Part shown: one piece after another, positions 30,517 through 40,964 of the stretch | Layout: every line of letters begins with the position of its first letter | Position numbering within the stretch: the stretch's first letter is position 1 | Assembly: GCA_025201845.1 (NCBI GenBank) | Contig: MU603969.1 | Span: forward strand, 1 to 64,000 | Length of the DNA: 64,000 bases | Direction: 5' to 3' | Origin: Martensiomyces pterosporus | Taxonomy: Eukaryota; Kickxellomycota; Kickxellomycetes; Kickxellales; Kickxellaceae | The notes under the pieces: generated by a model | The model's input: only the letters and a program-made list of their open reading frames with translations | Told to the model about the DNA's origin: nothing | Database searches by the model: none | Made by a program: the position numbers and the translations under genes

Positions 30517-33500
30517 CTATGAACGTGTCTGTCCTGCCGCCTTGGCAATTCGCTTGACTTCAGAGTAGCCCGCCTGTCTTCCTGGCCGTTTAGGGTTGGC
30601 CTGTACCCGCTGGTGTCTGCACTGAGTCGCTTGAAACAGCTGCGTGATCTCGGTGTTTTCGCCGAGCATCTGCGAGGTGAGCCAGATGCTGTCTGGCTCC
30701 TGCGAGATCCACGGCTGGGGCTCAGCTGCGCCATCTTCGTGCTCAGCAAGCGCTCTGGCTTTCGGCTTTGCCCTGCCAGCAGCATCGTTGACGCTTTGTG
30801 CAAGTTTCTTGAGAACTGCGCTGCCTGGCAAAGAGCGCGGGTCCGAGAGCTGGAATCCCGCACGCAGCCGCTCCTCAGGTGGCTCCAGCTTGCCGCAGTC
30901 GGTCTTCTCCAGGATCTCGCTGATTCCGCAGCTGACGCCCGGTGGAATCGGCGTTGCGTTTGTCGGCGTCACGCACTCCATATCGACCTCCTTGCGCAGC
31001 ACATGGTCGATGTCCACGGCGGAGAAGAAGGCAACGCTCTGCGGCAGGTCCTCGATTCCCAGTCTATAGCTGAACAGCGAGCGCACCCACAGATTCGAGA
31101 TCTGCAAAGCCATGGCAGCGCGATACACATCGTGCTCGGGCACCATGTAGCGAACCTCGTCGTGGACTGAGATCACGAAGCGCAGGTCGATCGAGTAGCA
31201 GCGAGACAGATACGCCATCGAGACCAGAAGGAGATGCAGATAGTCCACGCCCGAGCTCTGCACCACCCAGTTGACCCGCGACGTCATGAACCTGTCGCCA
31301 GCCACTTTTTTGCGCAGTGCATCTGTGATTCCGCAGCCCAGAGCAGGCGTCCGCGGGTCGTCAGATGTGGCGATGGCTTCGAGCTGGTTAAACATGTAGC
31401 TTTCGGTGCCACCGTGCCAGAAGGACCGTCCGAAGTACGCCTTGTTGCGCATGTTCATGCCCTTGGTCGATGCATACAGCTTCTCAGCCTTCTCCTTCGC
31501 CTCGGCTTCGGTCATGTCTGGGTTGAATTGCAGGAGCAGCGACGTTGCGTACTTGACACCAGCACCGTAGATTCGTCCGTAGTTGAAGACCTTTGCGCTG
31601 CCACGGCCGATGCCTAAAATACGCGCGGTGTTGGAGTGCAGGTCTGTGCCAGCGGATTTGGTCCCTTGCAGAGTCATCCAGCCAAACGCTGTTGCTCCAT
31701 GCATGCGGAACTGCGAATCACCGATCAGCGCCGAGATCCACAGTTCCTCAGAATCCACATCGGCTCCGACAAAACGGTACCCAGCAGGGCACCTCACCAT
31801 CGACTTGAGCTCCGATCCAAGGCGGTTCTTCTTCGCGTTCGATGCCGTCATCCAGGTGGACTCAACGCCCCGGCGTGTGATTGTGCCCATGGGCACCACC
31901 ATTGGCAGGATCACGCCCGTCCCTTTGTCCGGCCCGCTGGGCTTCGGCAAGCCCAGATCTAGCGGCTTTCCAGTGAACGCATCCTCGACGTCGTCGTCCC
32001 AAGTAACAAACTGCGACTTGACACGTTCTCGCGCGCTGATCCAGTAAGAGCACATGGCGTTCATCTCCATCGCCTCCTTGGCCATCGCATACGTCGACGA
32101 CAGCGTGCCGTCATCGATCGCTGCCTGGTAGTTTTTGGCCAGTGGATTGCCGCAGTTTGCAGCCTCGCCATCGGGGTGGGGCACCTTGAAGTACACTGCG
32201 CCGGTGTCGTTGGCTGGAATTCTCTCAAAGTTCTGATCGGAGGGGTCGGATGGGAACTCCAGCACCTTCATGTTCGTAAACGAAGGCAGCTGCCGCTGCC
32301 GCTGTTCTGACGCCGCTTTGCCCTCCACATCGCCAGTAGGACTAGCCGAGGCTGACTCACTCGCGCTGCTTTGGTTCATTGACTTGTAGTAGTCCGTAAG
32401 CGGGACACGAAACGTCCACCCGTAGGAGCCTGAATGGTACAGCGGGTACCCGAGCCACTTGAGCTTGAGCAGGTAGGGTGCGATACGCGAGCGCACGGTG
32501 ACGCGGATCTCCTTCCGCTTGGTGTCCCAGAGATCGCGGTACCATTGAGGGTACCCTGGCAGCAGCTGCTTGGCATAGGGCTTGGGTTCTCCGTTCTTCG
32601 CATACGTGCCGTCTGCCTTGTACCTCGGCTTTGTGTATCTTTGCGGCACTACTGTCCAATCCAGGGTTTTCAGCCACGGGTCGTCTGTCGGCGACTCTAC
32701 CTTCAGCGCATCCTCGGCCAGCTCGCGCATCTTGACGGCCACCGAACCGGACAGCTCGGAGAGCAGCTCCTCGCTGCGTCTGATGTACTCGGGCCACGAG
32801 CGGTCGACGGGCAAGTATCCCTCGAGCATCATCAGCACACCAGCAAACGACGCTGGGTGCGGGCACTTGCGCAGGAAGGCCGGAAACACCTTGCTATACA
32901 CATTCAATGCAACCTCCACATCGCCTGCGCAATAGTCCATCAGCTTGGCAAAGCTCCCGCGCACATCCTGCAGACTGCCGTCGACGAAGATGTCGCGCGT
33001 TGTCTTGTCCATCGTGATGCCGCAGTAGTGCTTGGCGACTTCTTTGAGGCTATTCAGCGAGCTGACGTCAAAGAACTTGCCCGTATCCGAGTTTAGCCGG
33101 AGAAACTCCTTGTCGTTGTCGCGCTTGGCGTTTGAGTACTTGACCCAATGCAGCCTTTGCTGGTTGCACAGCCCGCCGCTCGACACGTGCAGGGACATGG
33201 TGTCGATGAATGCCAGCGGCGGCCGCTTGATCAGCCGCTCCTCCTGGATGCGCGCCCGGTCGTACCCGACGTTGTGTCCGATGACTATGCGCGGCTCGCT
33301 CTGCCCGGGCTTCATCAGCGGGATCAGATGGCGTGGGTGCGGGGAGTCCCCAGTCAGGTATGGCGACACCCATCCGTACCACGCCCTGCTTGACACTGCA
33401 GTGGCTAGTACCGGATAGTGCGACTCTGGCACGAGCACCTCGACATCGAGCACCAGAACGCCGTCTTCGACCGCTGGGTGGTCTACCGCGCACGATGAGC

Positions 33501-34011
33501 CGTCTGGGTCGTATCTTGTCCACCCAGACCTGAACTTCCAGGAGCCGCCATCTGGCCGCGCAGGCGCCTGCTTCGCACCGGTGGCAGCAAACAGCTTGGC
33601 CATTGTAAGGTAGGGCTCGGCCACCTGTCTGCTGATGTTCTGGAAATGCTCGTCGATGTTAGAGCCCTGCAGCTCTGGCAGAGCAAAATCGGTTGTGGAC
33701 ACGGGCTCTGTCTCCTTTCCGTAGATCCCCTGTGACTTCAGGTGGTCGATTGAGATCTTGATCTGCTCGCTGGTGGCTGGTGGGTACCTGGGCTGCCCAA
33801 AGATTCCCTCGCGCAGCTTTGGTGCCAGCATCTCAATGTCCAGCTCGTTTTTGCGTGGCTCTGCATAGTCCTTGCTCGCTATAGGCGCGCTGTGGAAACG
33901 CCGCCTCAAACGGCTGCTAGGATCCGGTGGCGTTGTGGCGGGTGCACGACACGGCGTCCGGGCGCTGCGCAAGGGCAGAAGTACACGCGCTGATCCGCTA
34001 AGTCGCTTCAT
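30517..34011 (-). CDS. MIP1: Mitochondrial DNA polymerase gamma catalytic subunit
   Basis: Single exon, 1164 aa. The N-terminus is a mitochondrial presequence (MKRLSGSARVLLPLRSART, Arg-rich and lacking acids). Exonuclease motifs: Exo I LDVEVLVPE, Exo II VIGHNVGYDRAR, Exo III YCAGDVEVALNVY. Polymerase motifs: A VGADVDSEELWISAL, B KVFNYGRIYGAG, and C VISVHDEVRYM, the family-A pattern of Pol gamma. It replicates and proofreads mitochondrial DNA. The start at 34011 is followed by the presequence; 171 more in-frame codons upstream would overlap EMC2 and are rejected. Divergent from EMC2 across 307 bases. All catalytic acids are present, so the enzyme should be active. Confidence 0.96.
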   Translation of the reverse strand: MKRLSGSARVLLPLRSARTPCRAPATTPPDPSSRLRRRFHSAPIASKDYAEPRKNELDIEMLAPKLREGIFGQPRYPPATSEQIKISIDHLKSQGIYGKETEPVSTTDFALPELQGSNIDEHFQNISRQVAEPYLTMAKLFAATGAKQAPARPDGGSWKFRSGWTRYDPDGSSCAVDHPAVEDGVLVLDVEVLVPESHYPVLATAVSSRAWYGWVSPYLTGDSPHPRHLIPLMKPGQSEPRIVIGHNVGYDRARIQEERLIKRPPLAFIDTMSLHVSSGGLCNQQRLHWVKYSNAKRDNDKEFLRLNSDTGKFFDVSSLNSLKEVAKHYCGITMDKTTRDIFVDGSLQDVRGSFAKLMDYCAGDVEVALNVYSKVFPAFLRKCPHPASFAGVLMMLEGYLPVDRSWPEYIRRSEELLSELSGSVAVKMRELAEDALKVESPTDDPWLKTLDWTVVPQRYTKPRYKADGTYAKNGEPKPYAKQLLPGYPQWYRDLWDTKRKEIRVTVRSRIAPYLLKLKWLGYPLYHSGSYGWTFRVPLTDYYKSMNQSSASESASASPTGDVEGKAASEQRQRQLPSFTNMKVLEFPSDPSDQNFERIPANDTGAVYFKVPHPDGEAANCGNPLAKNYQAAIDDGTLSSTYAMAKEAMEMNAMCSYWISARERVKSQFVTWDDDVEDAFTGKPLDLGLPKPSGPDKGTGVILPMVVPMGTITRRGVESTWMTASNAKKNRLGSELKSMVRCPAGYRFVGADVDSEELWISALIGDSQFRMHGATAFGWMTLQGTKSAGTDLHSNTARILGIGRGSAKVFNYGRIYGAGVKYATSLLLQFNPDMTEAEAKEKAEKLYASTKGMNMRNKAYFGRSFWHGGTESYMFNQLEAIATSDDPRTPALGCGITDALRKKVAGDRFMTSRVNWVVQSSGVDYLHLLLVSMAYLSRCYSIDLRFVISVHDEVRYMVPEHDVYRAAMALQISNLWVRSLFSYRLGIEDLPQSVAFFSAVDIDHVLRKEVDMECVTPTNATPIPPGVSCGISEILEKTDCGKLEPPEERLRAGFQLSDPRSLPGSAVLKKLAQSVNDAAGRAKPKARALAEHEDGAAEPQPWISQEPDSIWLTSQMLGENTEITQLFQATQCRHQRVQANPKRPGRQAGYSEVKRIAKAAGQTRS

Positions 34012-34318
34012 TGTGAACAGAAAACCACCAGTCGCATATCTCTTCCACGCAAGCAGCAAAAGGAAAAGAAAAAAAGGGGTGAAGGGCTTGTTTGCGGCAA
34101 GCGGCGATCCATGGGCAGTGCAGGTAAAACTGCATGTTTCGTATGGGGACCAGCGAGCATGGTATGGGTTGGTTTGCACACTGGTGCTGGCGCGCCTTTT
34201 ACTTGACGCAAATGCCTCGTTTCTCTTCTGGCGCCCTGCTTTCTTTGCATTCGTCAATCCACATCCCCTGCCTGCTCTATTACTCCAAATTAGCAGTTTT
34301 TCGAAGAGAGAAGCAGCG
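34012..34318. promoter_or_regulatory. Shared divergent promoter of MIP1 and EMC2
   Basis: 307 bases separate the two start codons. An A-rich stretch (34060-34080) is on the MIP1 side. No clear TATA box was found. Confidence 0.5.
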
Positions 34319-35453
34319 ATGAGTTCGTCATTGGCCTTGCTCGCTGAAATCAGACAGTCGTCGGAGCGCCGCTCCTTCGAGGTTCTCAAGCTCGCAGAGC
34401 CCCTTCTCAACAAGGGCACCATTAAGCAGGCTGGCGACGATAGTAAGGAGACAAGCGCGCCCTGACGCAATTCTCTGCTGATGAGGCCTAATGCCTGCTC
34501 TGCCATAGCCCCACCTGAGAGCATTCAATGTCAGCGCAATCATTTGTCGTACTAAACACCGAATTGCCCTCATGCTTCCCTGCTGCTGGTGGTGCTGTGT
34601 AGTTTGGATTGTGTACGAGCAGATCTTTATAGCTGCCATCGACGAGGGACAGACAGATCTGGCCAAGGTACGTGTTTCATACGCACGCAGGTCTATTGAG
34701 GGTGAGATGCTGCATGCGAAGGAGAGCTGGATATTGAGCGATGGCAGCTAACTGAAGGGACATGCCGTGCTCCATATTGTGTAGACCATTCTTGATATCT
34801 TGTACAAGAGATTCAACGGGTCGCAGCGCGTCAAACGTCTCTACGGGCTGGTGAATGAATCTGTGGGGCACAGCGACGTGGCCAGGAAGCTATACGAGGA
34901 GATGCTCGCCACCGACGAAACCAACGTATTGGCCAGCAAGCGGCTAATTGCCATTCTCAAGTCCGAGGGCCAGTACGCGCAGGCAATCCAGGAGCTCAAC
35001 ACCTACCTGGACACGCACTCGAATGACTTTGAGGGATGGCTGGAGCTCGCCCACCTCTACCTCCACCAGCATCTCTACCAGCAGGCGGCGTTCTGCATGG
35101 AGGAGGTCATCCTGCAGCAGCCCGCCAACTACTACTTCCACCTGAAGTACGCAGAGATTCAGTACACCATGGGCAACCTGGACGTCGCGCTGAAGGAGTA
35201 CTTGAGGGTTGTCGAGCTTTCGACAGATAACGTCAGAGGATTCTACGGTGTCAAGCTGACCGCAGATAGGATCCTGGACCTCCTGAAGAAGAAGCCTAAG
35301 AAGGGCCAGCAGCAGCAGATGAGAATCGAGAATGTCCCACAGCAGCCCACGCTGGAGCGCCTGTCGCAGCTGGCCACTGAGCGGCTTGTTGGCGCGTACA
35401 ATGACGCTGGCGAAGCATGCAGAAAGGCGGCCGAGGCATGGCTCAAGGAGTGA
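34319..35453 (+). CDS. EMC2: ER membrane protein complex subunit 2 (TPR protein)
   Basis: Exons are 34319-34442, 34603-34667 and 34785-35453 (285 aa, near the usual 290-297). Introns have GTAAGG/TGTAG and GTACGT/TGTAG ends and keep the frame. EMC2 hallmarks: IWIVYEQIFIAAIDEGQTDL in exon 2, and in exon 3 TPR-like helices KRLYGLVNESVGHSDVARK, YLDTHSNDFEGWLELAHLY, QPANYYFHLKYAEIQYTMG and VVELSTDNVRGFYG. It is a soluble scaffold of the cytosolic face of the EMC insertase. A 17-base direct duplication spans the stop codon (35441-35473). Confidence 0.92.
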
Positions 35454-35473
35454 GGACGCTCAAGGAGTGAGGA
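35441..35473. repeat. 17-base tandem duplication spanning the EMC2 stop codon
   Basis: GCTCAAGGAGTGAGGA at 35441-35456 recurs at 35458-35473. The first copy contains the in-frame TGA; the second is 3' untranslated. Confidence 0.85.
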
Positions 35474-35941
35474 GGCCCAAGGCTGCTGCGGTCTAGACCA
35501 GCAGGCGGCGAGCGGCCTGTGCTTTTCCCAGCACCACCATCCACCCGACGTAACAAACAGCACCGAAGAAGGGAGAAGGTTCAGGACAGAGTTCAATAAT
35601 TAAACATGTTGCTTTTGCTCCCCAAAATAAGACGAGCCCTGGGACCTCAGAGTGCTCGGGGGCTTGTAAGGTTAGGAAAAGACTAGATGATATACAAAGC
35701 GAAAAGAAACAAGTATAAGCAGAGCGGCGGAGGGAGCTAGAGGGAGGGGCGAGGAGACGAGTCGAGGACACTGAGACGGAGTATTTGAAGGGCAGCGTGG
35801 ACGGCGGCAGCAGCAGCAACGACGAAGGCAGGGAGCAGGGGGGGGCTTGGGAAAGTCTAGGCAAATAAAGAGAGAAAGTACGCTTGGGATGGCACGGTCC
35901 TTAGAGTATTTACACATCTCCATTTTCTGTTTTGTGTTTTT
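35454..35941. other. Convergent intergenic region EMC2/phosphodiesterase
   Basis: About 490 bases of 3' untranslated sequence from both genes; no gene found. It contains a purine-rich stretch (35700-35880). Confidence 0.5.
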
Positions 35942-38900
35942 TTACATGCTACCAGTGGTAGCCGTAGCCGCAGTGACAGCCGCCGCCGGCTCTGCTGCCG
36001 ATCGGCGGCTGCTTGGCGGCGAGGGCACGCCGGTGTCCATCTCCTCTCCGTCCGACGGCAGCGTCGGCGCTTGCTTCACTGTAGACGTAGTGAAGTCCTC
36101 GCTGACAGTCGTCTTGCTCTGCATGGCTCCCGCGTGCAGCGTGTAGTTTGGCATATCGTTGGCCACGGTCGTCGTCGACGTGGTGTAGGGGATGGACAGC
36201 GCCACAGTGGCGGTCGACCGCTTGGGGAGGAAATCCGGCGCCGAGTCCGTCGACCCAGCCCTTGTGCTGCTGACATCAAATGTGGACGACTGCTTCAGCC
36301 CGTACGGAACCTCGGGGATCTTCTGGTTGCTCTTGATGTACTCCCAGTTGCGGATGTTGTTCTCGAGCTGGTCGGGCATAAAGCGCAGCTCGGGAACAAG
36401 GTCCGCCACAGAGCTGAACAGCGGGCGGCCGCACGCAGCATAGAACCCTATCTGCGACGTGGGGATGTCTGCCTCGTCAACGATTATGCTGCGAGGGAGG
36501 CCCAGGGACTCCTCGATATCTCCCTGCAGAGTGACCTCGCGGTTGAGCCGCTTTGTCCAGTGCTGCGAGACGTTGAATGGCCGAACAATGTTGCTGATGT
36601 CAGCGCACTTTATGATAATCGCCGCCAGCTGGGCTCTCTCGTCCTCCTGCTGCCGCGGCGTCATGGGCAGATTCGACCCCGATGCGAACCGCTGGCGCTG
36701 CTCCTTGCACTTGTCGATGAACTCAAAGTGCCGCGCCATATCCGTTGCCAGGATCGAGTGCACTGCTATCCGCCGGAATTCCTCGTAGTCGAACAGCGTT
36801 GCTGCAGAGAGCTCCTCCATGTGGGCAGCAAAGTCTGCGAAGAAGTACGACATGATCATCGAGAAGCAGGCTGCGTGGAAGTTCTCCAAGACCGACTGGT
36901 CGTTGTAGATCTCGGCCAGCTGCGTGTGCGCCTTTACCATGAACGCGTTGCTGAGGCCCGGGTGGCCCAAGTCATGGCAGAGCGAGGCAATGATCAGAGC
37001 GAGAACGTCGGTGGGCTTCAGGATGGTGTGGACCGGGAACGATGTCTCTGTTGGGGAGCGCAGGGACGAGCGGCGCATGCCATTCTTGTTGAACATGCCG
37101 AGCGAGTGCAGCATGTAGTAGGTGCACTGCGTGACGTCGATTGCGTGGTGGAAGTTGTGGTACGGGTTGTCGTAATACGCCGACTCGAGAATCGACACAA
37201 ACTTGCGCATACGGCCGAGGCACATCGGCAGCTCGACGCACACGATGGCGTCGAGAAGCATGATGGTGACGCAGTCGAACAGGTCGGCGCGGCTCATCTC
37301 GTACGGGCAGAATGACCAGTCAAGCAGCATGCCGCGCAGGCGCTCTGTGCGGGGGCTGCTCATAAACCTGTAGCCGTTGTCGTAAGGGTCGTCGGGGCTG
37401 ACGCCCTCGTCCTCCTCATATGCCCCGTCGCGCGCGTTGTTCATGTCCAAGGTCAGGCTGTTCAGCATTGGCTGCACCGGGTCCTCCTTCGGCGGTCCTG
37501 CGTCTCCAAGTGGGATTGTGGCAGCGATGGACGGGACGAACTGGCGGATAAAGTCCTCCTCGAACGACCGGTTGCGGGTGTCTGCTGTAAAGGCGCCGTT
37601 GAACGTGTTTGTCCGTATCCGCCGCTGGAATATGGCCTTTTGCGGGGGCTGCATTTTGGAGTCGCTGCTGCTCTGGGATTCTGTGCTGTGCATGCCGGGG
37701 TGGATGTTGGTGTGGTTGCTAGACGAATTGCTGCTGCTGCTGCTGCTGGGCGAGTGGGGGCAGGAAAAGGCGTTAAGCCACAGGCTGTGGACAGTCTGAG
37801 CAGACACAGGCTTTATCAGGTAGTTCATTGCCCCCAAGCTTGCAGCCTGACGCATAAAAGCGGGATCGCGTGATGAGCTCATTGCTACAGAGCCCGAATG
37901 TGCACGGAGTTTTCCAGGTCGTACGGATGTGTCAGTTGATATTCCAATTATGGACTTGCGCCGGTTGTAGAAATCAGCACCGCCACCGGGGCCGCCATGG
38001 CGGCGGAATGGCAGGGCAGCAGAGGTGGCCGTGGGAGTTGGCATTGGGTCCGGAACAGTAGCCAAGGTCATGGTGTTAGGCAGGGTCAGTGTGGGGTTGA
38101 GGTTGGCGGTTCAGCAACGAGCAACAGAATAAGGAAACCCCGCGTAGTTTTTGTGTCGGAGAGTTCGGGGCGGCAGAGTTATAACCCGGCGGTGTGGCCA
38201 AGAGGCGTCGGTGAGTGGCGAGTGGATGGCAGCGTGCAACAGGCAGGGTGGTACAAGAGAGCGAAAAAGGAGCAGAAAAAGCAAGAGGTGAAGCGGACGC
38301 GATATTAGCAGTATTGTCGGAGCATATACACCGAGCAAGAGCACGAGCAAGAGCAAAGGGGAGATGGGGGCAATGAAATAGCAGCAGGAGGCTTGGGAGG
38401 GGAGTGCAGCTGCTTATTCATGGCTTATTAATGATGCTCCTCTCCTGAGGCAATGCACAGCCATGGAAGAGCACATTGTAAAATGCAGCACTGACACGTC
38501 CATTGTGCTTTTCGCCCACAGTAGGCGGGAGCAGGCTGCAGCGGTGTATGGGTGCACAGAAAAGGAATGAAGCGCATTATGTGCCTGCTCGCCCGCCCGC
38601 CCGCCCACCTCCGCTCAGCAGAAGCCCGCCAGGGAGGGGAGGGGATTGCCCAGGGGGAGAAGCAGCAAAGCGCAAGTCTTGCGCATTGCGTATAGTTCTG
38701 GTTGAGGTGAATATCAGCCAGCGAGGTGGCACAATGGCTGAATGGAAAGAGATATGCATGAGTGCGCATCAAACCAGCTGACAGCGCGCGAGCCCCACAA
38801 AAGATGCTTTCGAGGTGGCAAAGGAAAGCGGATGCGACAAGGGCACAGGAGATCGGCCAGGCACAGCGCAACCAAAAGCAGCCAATCTTGAAAAGCCCGG

Positions 38901-40964
38901 CTCACCGCTGCGCGGGGGGGGGCAGCGGGCAGCAGCGCGCTGTGGGGGGTCTTTTGCCGCATCTCAGCAAACTTTCTGGGGCGCAAGCGCGGGCAAAGGA
39001 TGCTTCTTTTGCCTTTTGCGCGGGGTGCCGGAAAGAGACTAATGCGCAATCCACAGTGGCCAGACAGGAGCGTCGGCTAGATGCAAGGCACGTCTAGCGT
39101 TCCTGGCGAAAGCGCAGGGCCTGGGAATCAGCGCAAGCGCAAAGGTGCGTGGCCAGAGGGAGCATTTTGTGGTGCGCGCCGGCTGCTTCGCCATAGCAGC
39201 ACCAGATGGCGAACCCAAGCACACCTAGTGGCAACGAGAGGAAAGCAGTGCTCTCTCGCATGGCGGGCTTGGAGATCTGTACGCACGCTGACATTTGGTG
39301 TGGGCGCTCCCGATTGCTTGGCCTTTGGGCTGCAAGCGAGTGAAGGCAAGGGAGCGAGGGCGCAAGGCAAATCTGGCAGTTGGCATGAGCTAGCAGTGGC
39401 AAGCGGGGCCAAAAGCAGAGCGAGAGCGGCAGTGAGGGATGGTTTGCGCACAATAGCAGCGTGGCTTTGAAGCTGGAAGGAGGGAAGAGGAAAGAGGAAG
39501 CCCAGTTCGCAGCAGCGTATTTGAGGCGCGCAAGCAAGCACAGCTCCAAATAAGTAAAGAGAGAGCATTGGCAGCGTGCAGGTGGCGCCTGCAAGATTAG
39601 TCTGTTCCCCACGCAAGCAAAACAGAAAGCGCTGGCGGTGTAGACGAGGAAGGGTGCTTCAGCAAGCACTGCGCTATGTCAACATAGCGTGTGCGTGGAT
39701 AATGGCTGCCCTGCGCCATAGTCCTAAGCGAGAAAGCGACATGCGCAGAGCTGATGGAAAAGTCAAGAGGCAAGAGGCAAGGCAAGAGTCAAGAGCCAAG
39801 AGCCAAAGCCACCCCAGGCTGGGCAGCACGAGTGGTGCGCCCGCCGAGACTCAGACTCAGGGAGAGAATGCGTGCGAGCAAGGCGGATGCGGATGTTGCT
39901 GGTGCCTCCTGGCCATATAGACACATTGTGTGCCTTGCAGCAGAATCGGCCTGCGCAGACAAAGCGGCGCTGATTAAAAGGGCAGGGCGGAGTGGGCGGA
40001 AGCTGAGCCAGGCCAAGCCAGCCATCTCTGGCTGGGCTGGGAATGGCGCAAATCAGCATGGTGGAACAAGCAAGACGCAGCACAGAGAGTGGCTACTTAC
40101 CGATGGGTGCAACATTGCGGAACACGCCAATGGCTGCATAGTGGGCGATGACACGCAGAAGAGCCAGACCGTAGGGCCCCGACGCATCGGACTCGAGCTC
40201 GCCCTGTCCGCTGTCAGGCGGGCTCGCCGGCGGCGTGTAGAACAGGCCATTGTCGCTGCCGCGGTCGTACGTCTCGTCGACATCAATCAGCACAATGATG
40301 GTCCTGTTTCCTGTGTGGTTGAATATCCACCGCAACGCCGTGTCTCCCGAAACAACTGCCACAACTACACACGGGAAGCACCGAAACGTGCAACAGGCAA
40401 ACAAGCGGCCAGCTGGCCGTCGGAGCAACAATGAGCAAAATGGCGCCGCACATTGGAGGGGTGTTCATGGCAGCATGGCTGCTGTGGATCAGCGGACAAA
40501 AGGCGCAGCGGCGAATGCAGACACACAAGAGTGTGGGCAAAAAGAACAAAGCGGCATGGCCAGGTGAGGAATCGAGGCTGGTGCCAAGAAAGGCGTGGGT
40601 GCATAATGCAAGCGCAATACGCACACAGCACCGCAGAACAAAGGGCGGCCATTGTATCAAAAGAGGGAAATGGTGTTTTTGTTCCATTACCTTGATTGTA
40701 TATCTCGAGAAGCTCCTGCACGAACACAACATCGTCTCGTGCAGGCCCCGTGCAAAGGACGGGGCTGCTGGTTTCGGCCGTGTAATAGACGCCTTTGAGA
40801 AACAGCTTGTCCACAATCAATACGGTGCAGCTGCTTGGAGACATATGACTCGCTGCAGTAGCCCCGTTAGTAACTGCACCCGCCGCATTGCGCGCTGCTA
40901 CGTCGTCGTCGCTGCCGCCGCCACTGCCGCCGTTTCCTCCACCGCCTGCACCGCTGTGCTCCAT
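35942..40964 (-). CDS. Receiver-domain cyclic-nucleotide phosphodiesterase (RegA architecture)
   Basis: Proposed exons (minus strand): 40964-40691, 40364-40101, 37884-35942, giving 826 aa. Joins: GTAATG/GTGTAG and GTAAGT/CTGTAG; both are phase 1 and exact. Exons 1-2 and the first 40 codons of exon 3 form a response-regulator receiver domain: strand CTVLIVD (47-52), VVSGDTALRWIF, IIVLIDV with the phosphate-accepting Asp119, then NVAPIAMSS, and LGAMNYLIKPV with the conserved Lys204. The acidic pair is reduced to one Asp (VDK). The rest is a class I phosphodiesterase: HNFHH (422-426), CHDLGHPG (His483/Asp484) and KCADISNI (Asp608), all metal ligands. The tail is Ser/Thr-rich. This layout matches Dictyostelium RegA. 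Predicted job: cAMP hydrolysis controlled by a His-Asp phosphorelay. Exon 3 alone could also start at 38071. Confidence 0.85.
38590..38607. repeat. CGCC tetranucleotide repeat
   Basis: Short run of GCCCGCCCGCCC inside the long intron. Confidence 0.7.
39763..39810. repeat. CAAGAG-type hexamer repeat
   Basis: Imperfect array of CAAGAGG, CAAGAGT and CAAGAGC units inside the long intron. Confidence 0.7.

Larger units (their letters stand above)
37885..40100 (-). other. Unusually long (2216-base) intron of the phosphodiesterase gene
   Basis: Lies between exons 2 and 3; other introns here are 96-742 bases. No convincing nested gene on either strand. It contains GCCC and CAAGAG-rich repeats and a possible alternative first exon near 38071. 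Confidence 0.7.

Noticed and set aside
34012..34524. 171-codon N-terminal extension of the mitochondrial polymerase frame
   Set aside because: Would overlap EMC2 exon 1 and precede a clear mitochondrial presequence at 34011.
39094..39669. 191-codon minus-strand open frame inside the long phosphodiesterase intron
   Set aside because: Hydrophobic/Cys-rich low-information peptide. Repeats and lack of motif argue against a nested gene.
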